A stretch of 64,000 bases of DNA from Polytrichum commune. Taxonomy: Eukaryota > Streptophyta > Polytrichopsida > Polytrichales > Polytrichaceae. The DNA lies in NCBI GenBank assembly GCA_950295325.1, contig OX485803.1, positions 57,117,554 through 57,181,553 on the forward strand, written 5' to 3'. Positions 57,382 through 64,000 of the stretch are shown here, in pieces. The position numbers were made by a program, and so were the translations under genes. The notes under the pieces are model-generated. The model ran no database searches. It was not told the origin of the DNA and saw nothing but the letters and a program-made list of their open reading frames with translations. Within the stretch, counting starts at the first letter, position 1; each line of letters opens with the position of its first letter.

Positions 57382-58677
57382 GGTTTGTTTTACTTTTCAT
57401 GAACAGGCTGTCCTCTTTAATTTTGTTCACAGAACATTATTTCGGACTTGTGTGATGATAAACAAGTGCCTTTTGACGGAGTTGATTTCAATCCGAAAAG
57501 TTCAACAATGTATGCTCATGTTTTCAAATTTTCCTTTCACTTTGCAGTACTCGGAAGTTTTGTTTGGAGAACAATTGGACCATAATATATTCCTTCGTTG
57601 AGTACTAAACATTTTGGAGAAGCAAGTGGAGGTGCTTTTGGAGAAAGCAAAGGAAGTCTTGGACCCCTTGGAACACTTTGGGACAATGAAATGGTACTAG
57701 CATATACTTGAGTAACTCTTTTAATATAACATTTTTTAGTAACATGAACAACGCTCATTTTCATCATAAAACATGTGCATAGACTTGTCCACTGAGTTTA
57801 TCTAGGTTCACATGTTAAATGATTTGTTGAAGTAGGGAAATATTATAATAGTTGGAAAGGTCTCTCATGCCACTTAGATTCAATGAATCTCTCAGCTTCA
57901 GAAGAGTTTGGTTCATTTTGATGCCTTATTGGCCACTTTAATTCCTCGATGTAAAAAGATCGTTGGTCCACCATTTGATGAATGTTCTATTATATGTGTT
58001 TTCATTATGATTCACTTTGTTTGAACATGAATTGGATTGCATTGACCTTTTAAACGAGTTCGTTAAATGTTTGCACAAGAATTCATTTGCAAATGGTCTT
58101 TGGTCAAACATGTATTCTTGAAGGTTTGTCGCAATGCTCAGTCGTACTTGAATCTCGAGCCCTGACAACTTTCAAGTCTTAGCATCCCGTGATTGGAGGT
58201 TGTCGGAGGTAGTTGGAAGCAATCTAAACTGTCTCTTGGATGGAGAGCTCCCATAACGACAACAACAAACATGATCTAGACGCTTCACTTGAGATCCACT
58301 AAAAGTCCCATGTACACCAAACTAAATAAAAGATTTACAATTCTAGTGACATTGACAAGCTTATGTGTCAAAAGTGTGTCAACAAACAAGATGATAAATA
58401 AGAGGTGCTATGACATCCCTCTAAACATCTAAACATCCAAACATTTCATCATATACCACAAAATGAGTGATTTTTGAAACCTTGTAAAAAACTCACTACT
58501 AGTTCTCACATCATGCAAATTCAATAATATTCAAAAATATAATCATTTTCTAGATTAACATGTAGATATGCTTACTTTCCCAAATGGGTAAAGTAGTTTC
58601 CTTACACCAAATGAGGTGGGCTTGGTACATCATTCGTGTGAAGGATGTCTTTCCTCCTAGCTTCAAGGCAAGAGGGT
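57382..58677. other. AT-rich spacer
   Basis: No gene or clear repeat is supported downstream of the tRNA-Gly. Confidence 0.45.
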
Positions 58678-59313
58678 GAACCGACTGCTAGTTACACATG
58701 AACCAGTTGAGTTTGAGAACTAACCCCGGGGGGTGCACTCCATTGTCAAGTTGAACACCACGTGCGATAAAAATATTTTTTTATATATTAAAATTTTAAA
58801 TTAAAATTTACTTTTTACATAAGGCTTCACCAAAATGGGTCAAAATTTTATCAAGGTTTTTTCATGAGTAGATACACATGGTATCTATTACATAGTAAAA
58901 AAATATAATCAAACTTGAGGATTTTCTTTTCTTTATAAAACATACCTTTTCACCCTAGAATGACGCATAATTGAACTAAAAAAACATTCTACAAAAATGA
59001 AGATGACTAAAGATTTCCAAAAAAAATATTAAAAAGATACTATCAATGGTTATCTATATGTAGGAAAAATATCATAAATTTTAAAATTATCTATGGCATA
59101 TAATATAGGGTAGCAAACTTTATCTCACGTGATTATGAAACGTAAGGGGGTGTGATCACCCTGAAGAAATAACTGGTTGATATTCAAGACTACAGGATAA
59201 TTAGTACTCATTTTAGAACAATCTAGAGAATATACCTCTAATTAATAAAGAAAAACCAAAAGATGTTAGCATATAACCGGTTGAACTTGGAAATACTAGG
59301 ATCTCGACCGATT
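58678..59313. repeat. Dispersed repeat copy interrupted by a MITE
   Basis: The outer parts (58678-58724 and 59164-59313) resemble 10699-10890 in the same order. The interruption is the 439-bp element at 58725-59163. Confidence 0.7.
58725..59163. mobile_element. MITE, family M1, copy 1 (nested)
   Basis: The left end is CCCGGGGGGTGCACTCCATT, followed by AAGTTGAACACCACGTGC. The right end (TCACGTGATTATG...GTGATCACCCTG) is a diverged inverted counterpart. Flanks GAGAACTAAC (58715-58724) and AAGAAATAAC (59164-59173) match at 8 of 10 positions, as an old target duplication would. The inside resembles the copy at 61605-62025. Confidence 0.7.
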
Positions 59314-59751
59314 CATGTGTTTGTTGTTAGACCCTTGGTATAATTTCTTCCCCGCTCAATGATGGCATTACCATGCAGCGACATCTATTGGCGAAATAGG
59401 AATAAAAGAAAGTGGATTTATTCATGGGCTAGATGTAAGGGCTCTTTCTCTCTCTCTCTGCGGACATCGGCTTAAACTTCATTTATTTAACATATGTTGT
59501 TTAAAGGATGTTGATGTGGGATTACATGTAGACCGGCACATGCTTTGGCCAACGTTAACTGCAAGATGACACCCTCTGAGGGGCTGATCACACCAACCAC
59601 TTCTGGCACCATCCGTGAGCATCTCCGACTGTAATAGTGTGAAAAGTGGTGGGCCAACATCTATTTCCAAACATAATCCCCATCAATTTCACAGCCAGAA
59701 CCAGACGGAAAATTCGGTGTGATCGGGACATGAGAACAAAAGTCTTGTGTC

Positions 59752-60421
59752 GTGGTGAATCTTATGGGTAGTATTCCAAAACAAAACAAGAAAAACGAAG
59801 TACCACTACAAGTTTACAGCCATGAGGGAGAAGAACTGGATTGTTGCAGCTCCAATCTTGTCAATTTCTCTCTTGCCAAGTTATTTAAGAAACATGCTCA
59901 CCTTAGATTTGGATTTGATGCGAAGGACCATAATTTTATTGAACCGAAGTCGTAGATGGGTTTAAAGCCTATATGAATCCTCATGATATTATTTGGAATT
60001 TGAAGACAAAATTCATTATCAACAACACATAAATGTGGAAAAAAACAACCTTCGCAACAAAAAAATTCCGCACCGTCCAGGAGAAGGTATACAAAGGCTT
60101 CGGTGAATATAACACAATAGCATTTGAATACTATTGTATTCCAAAGGCCACAAAAATTATCTCAAGGATCGTCAACAAAAAGATGGTGGTTTATGATTCC
60201 CTTTAGATTTATGCATGGTGAAGGTTATTATTGATGCGAAATGGCCTTGTAGAACGTTGGACAAACTCAAAATTTATAGTGAGATTGACCATGAACATGA
60301 TGATGAACATGTGAGGAGTGAGACAATAGCACAAACAATGAAATTGAAGAAAAAGAGTAGAAAAATAATAATAATTAAAAATTATATAATTGTAGATTTC
60401 CTAACTTCTTGTATTTTTTAA
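59752..60421 (+). pseudogene. Open-frame cluster, possible gene remnant
   Basis: A 67-codon frame (59752-59955) and a second open stretch in another frame at about 60050-60180 (WKKTTFATKKFRTVQEKVYK, then YNTIAFEYYCIPKATKIISR) follow one another. They look more protein-like than the surroundings but match nothing I recognise. Stops separate them, and no splice sites joining them were found. Confidence 0.2.
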
Positions 60422-61110
60422 AGATTTACATATATTTATAATTGTAGATTAGGGTTCTGAATTGTGATATAATTTTTGGCTAGTACTTCAATTTTAAATT
60501 TTACTTGAATTTATTATTTAGATTGATATCCACCTTAGATTATAGTATTGACTGTAACATATTTTTGGTTAATGTCCTAACTTTAGGTTTTTTTAACATC
60601 CTAAAACCATTGATTGCTCAGTGATCATCAACAAAAGAGCTAGCAACATTCAAAGAAGCAAGAGCGTTGTCCGGAAAGACATGTCGTTCAATTCTTAAAC
60701 ATTCTTGGTTACAAATACTTCATAGGATTTTTCTTTGGCTCTTTTGGTGAGTCAACACACTTTCTATCTAATTTTTATGGGAGATATGTAAATCATAAGT
60801 CATTACTTGAATGTTATAATACTAAAATATGATGTCAAAAAAATTTAAATATCTACTTTTGACATTAAATTTATATAAATAAATGTTGAATAGTAAATAT
60901 ACAATTAAAATGCTATATTATTATCATAATCATTGTCCATCATATAATCATATCATTAGGATTCTATGCTAGGAATTTAGCGTGTTATAATTCTAAACTT
61001 GGACTTTAGTCCAATTTTACTTAAATATTGAATAAAGTGATCATATTTTTGGTGTGTTGGGAACTCATGTGAGAGTCCAATCAATGGTTGCCACTCCAAT
61101 GCAAACTTTG
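60422..61110. other. AT-rich spacer
   Basis: No gene or repeat is supported. Confidence 0.45.
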
Positions 61111-61534
61111 TTGGCTCTGTCTATAGGATAGAGACTATGCATCAACTTCTTCGTTTCAAGAGCAAATTTCCTAACCACTTTGTGTTCACACTTGGACATT
61201 ACTTGTTCTTGTTATTTTTTGTCCACTTTATGTAATGTGGATGTTAACTATAGTTTATATATATATATATAAGTGCTCCCTAAAATGCATTGAAAGAAAT
61301 CTAGTTAACTATAGTTATTTTGGTAGTTCTTGATTATTTATTTTAAAAAATTTGGGTGATATATGAGTAGCTTCAATCCTTGACCTGTATTTGAGAAGAA
61401 GATGCACAAAATCCAAGAAAGGTTTGGTATAGTGAATAGCCATGATGAATTGGCATGAGCAAAGTGGACAACTACAATTGTAGTCTTTCATAATAAAGGA
61501 CAGAGCCTCACGGTTCTACCGTTTTGTTTGTTTG
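61111..61534 (+). repeat. Dispersed repeat family R1, copy C
   Basis: Same family and orientation as 32739-33138 and 49185-49642. It carries the (AT)n form of the internal microsatellite (about 61256-61272). Confidence 0.85.
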
Positions 61535-61594
61535 AATACCCATGATGTTTATTTTGATAAATGTGAAATATGTTATAATGTTCTTGTAAATGTG

Positions 61595-62035
61595 GTTGTC
61601 ATGCATGTGGAGGTAACTCCATTGCAACGTTGAACAACCACGTGCAAACACTTTACATGCAAAAATTCCTACTTTTTACATAAAACATCACCAAAATGGG
61701 TCAAAATTTTATCATTTTTTTTTCATGAGTAGATATACACGGTACCTATTACATAGTAAAAAATGATAACTGAATTTGATGATTTTTTTGGGGTAAAAAA
61801 AACACGCCATTTCTAACTAGAATGACGCAGAATTGGACTAAAACATTTACTACAAAAATAAAGATGACTGATTTTTTTTTTTTAAATACAAAAGATACTA
61901 TCAATGATTATGTATATGTAGAAAAAATATCATAAAATTTGAAAATGATCTATGGCATGTGATGTAGGGGTAGCAAACTTTGTTCGCACGTGGTGTTCAA
62001 CTTGATAATGGAGTGACCTCCCCGTGTTGTCATGC
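61595..62035. mobile_element. MITE, family M1, copy 2, with 10-bp target duplication
   Basis: The element is 61605-62025 (421 bp). The ends pair over about 40 bp: GGAGGTAACTCCATTG on the left, and GGAGGTCACTCCATTATCAA on the complement of the right end, both leading into CCACGTGC. Flanking GTTGTCATGC at 61595-61604 and 62026-62035 is an exact 10-bp direct repeat. Duplications of 9-11 bp are typical of Mutator-like elements. There is no coding capacity, so it is non-autonomous. Confidence 0.82.
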
Positions 62036-62228
62036 TCTTGTTAATCATTCAATTTAACTTTTTGAATTAGATTCATCGCCATTGACAAGGAAATTTCATG
62101 AGGAACACGATGATACCTATTGTGATCTTCCTAGCATCTTCCTTTTGGATGGATTTGCCATCAAAGTCATTCATTAGCTAAAATATGGCCTCTTAGGAAG
62201 GCAAGGGTTAAGTACGGAAAACCACCAT

Positions 62229-62253
62229 ACCACCATACCACCATACCACCACA
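62229..62253. repeat. Short ACCACCAT tandem repeat
   Basis: The octamer ACCACCAT is repeated about four times. Confidence 0.8.
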
Positions 62254-62685
62254 CTTCTAACCTTTAAGTTTGCAAGATATGTGAGGTTATTTACAACTCC
62301 CCATGCATACACAAATCAGAATGCTTACCAAAACTAAATCACCGTACATAACTTTATTTAGCTACTATTAGCCGTTCCATTATGATAATATCAGTTGACA
62401 TTGATTCAACCGACTTTATCAAGTTGAATCTACTCTAGTGAGAGAATTCAAAAAGTATAATTCCAATCATAATCTAGCTTATTCATGTCCCCACCCAACG
62501 TACAAACTTATTTGAATTATGTTATGTGATTATGTAATTTTTTCAAGAAAAAAAGAGGCAATTATCACAACATAAGTAAAGAGTTTGAGTTACATGCATG
62601 CACACTTGTATGAGAAATCATGGCATTTCCCATGTTTATGTGCGTCGAGCGATATCTTTCTTGTAGTTAACTATGTATGGTATTT

Positions 62686-63090
62686 AGTGTCACATACACT
62701 ATTTGCAAACGGCCTAAACTTGAGACCTAGAGGTCTCAAAGTGTCACATCTGTTAATTGCCAATATAGTATTAATTGTCAACATAATCAACTTTTCAAAG
62801 GTGAAAACTTATTTACATAATGACGTTTAACGTAGCACATTGCGATACTTGAGAAGTTGAGATTGATAGTTTTGCTTTTTTGTATGCAAGAGGAAGATAT
62901 TTTTGAGCTACTTATGGCAAGTGTCATGTGTTTTACATTTTAATATGCAAGTGTTTAGGATATGCATACTCCTCATAACACTATTGAACATACTTGTGCC
63001 AAGTTATTAGTAAGCACACTTAAAATAACAAGTGTCATGAGATGACACTAATGGTGAAGATGTTGATCATTGGTTCAACATTTGTTAAAA
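62686..63090 (+). repeat. Dispersed repeat family R2, plus copy
   Basis: Homologous to 43710-44230 in inverted orientation. It includes GTGTCACATACACTATTTGC and CCTAGAGGTCTCAAAGTGTC. Confidence 0.65.
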
Positions 63091-63451
63091 ATTTAGAGCA
63101 AGGAAAGTAATTGCACTTATGTGGTGTTAACACTTTAATAATTATTGGGGTAGCATTGACAACTTGCAACACTTACATGAATAACACTTATGTGGCTTTG
63201 ATTTGTTTTTAAATACCACTTATATAAATAGAGGATGAACATACATAACATATGAATGTCATCATACATCTAAGCGTAATGGAAGAACAAAACTATAGTG
63301 GTTTAATGAGATTCTTGTGCATGTCAAGATCCCATTTATTTTTGAAGTGTTTGAATGCTTTGGATGAAAGGTGTAACATCAGTATGTCTTTGTTCCAAAA
63401 ATTGTTTCAAGGTCACTAATTCACTTTCAACATCCTTGAATCCTACTCTTT

Positions 63452-63952
63452 CTACCACCACATCACTAATTTGAACATTGTCAACTTCTTCAATGGGTTC
63501 ATTATCAACTGCATCACCTCCTCGGTAAGTATGTAGGGATTGTTTAGATCAAATTCTAGTTCATAATTGATGAACTCGTGTGCATTCGTAGTGGGCCCAC
63601 TTTCACTCTCTTTAGATGCCATTGCTAGTTGTTCCAGTAAGGTAGTAATTTCTTCCAACTCTTTCTTATGTATTGCTTTTCTATCTCTCATGATTTGCCT
63701 CCTTTGCTCCCATATTGTCCAAAAACCTCGAAAGAATACACGTATGTTTCCAACAATTCATGAATTGTTGATGCAATAACTCCAAGCAAATTGAGTTTCG
63801 AGCAATTTTTTTAACGTATTGTACAGTTCAAAGTGATTGTGTGCATGATATATGCATGTAACAGTAATTTGATCCGAGTAATACAATTTTGTAGCCTCAC
63901 TTTCATCCAAGTTAACACTTATTGTCATTGAAGAGGGGAGTTTTTGGAACAA
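63452..63952 (-). pseudogene. Unrecognised protein-like fragments
   Basis: Two minus-strand open stretches are present. One (63452-63691) is a charged, probably helical segment (MRDRKAIHKKELEEITTLLE), followed by an acidic part. The other (63758-63952) contains VTCIYHAHNHFELYNTLKKL. They may be remains of one gene or of a transposon protein, running off toward the window edge. I do not recognise a family. Confidence 0.2.
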
Positions 63953-64000
63953 TTTCCCTTAACACATATGTTATTTTAACACTTGTTGGGGTAACACTTA

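Noticed and set aside
62229-62253. CRISPR-like array
   Set aside because: Units are 8 bp with no spacers, in a plant nuclear genome; it is simple sequence.

Overview
The window is nuclear DNA from a land plant. It holds a chloroplast-targeted ferredoxin, a plastid DUF3082 protein, spliced genes with GT-AG introns, plant-type tRNAs, and many transposon relics in AT-rich DNA. Gene density is low: seven protein genes in 64 kb. Two tRNA-Pro(CGG) genes contain introns, which is not expected in flowering plants, so a seed-free plant (bryophyte, lycophyte or fern) is plausible. I cannot name the species. Most CDS entries are spliced models that I built by hand from translated homology, splice dinucleotides and reading-frame phase; the exon coordinates are in the evidence text.

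Layout. 0.4-5.8 kb is a 5'-truncated, decayed LINE (reverse transcriptase, RNase H, Cys-rich tail) inserted into a short tandem-repeat array. 6-9 kb holds transposon debris, including a 716-bp element with terminal inverted repeats and an 8-bp target duplication. 11.35-13.96 kb (+) is a gene with two tandem Bet v 1/START-like domains. 15.75-16.63 kb (+) is a secreted, possibly S1/self-incompatibility-like protein. 17.0-24.1 kb (-) is a 14-exon GH27 alpha-galactosidase/beta-L-arabinopyranosidase gene. 26.7-30.5 kb (-) is a 12-exon pseudouridine-5'-phosphate glycosidase (PUMY) gene with a U12-type last intron. 31.15 and 32.41 kb (+) are the two intron-bearing tRNA-Pro genes. 33.8-38.1 kb (-) is TRMO, the tRNA m6t6A37 methyltransferase. 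38-44.8 kb is repeat-rich with no gene. 44.87-45.31 kb (+) is an intronless ferredoxin in a GC-rich island. 48.03-48.87 kb (-) is an intronless plastid DUF3082 membrane protein. 52.5-56.26 kb (+) is an 8-exon DUF3429/TMEM69-like membrane protein. 57.31 kb (+) is tRNA-Gly(TCC). 58-64 kb is again repeats and MITEs.

The genes do not form an operon-like unit. PUMY (catabolism of pseudouridine from RNA turnover), TRMO (tRNA modification) and two tRNA genes lie next to each other, but I treat this as coincidence. The most interesting signals are the tRNA-Pro introns, the duplicated Bet v 1 domain with an internal acidic repeat, the U12 intron and PTS2-like signal in PUMY, a missing GT donor in the GH27 gene, and several non-autonomous elements whose target duplications or empty sites can be read directly in the window.
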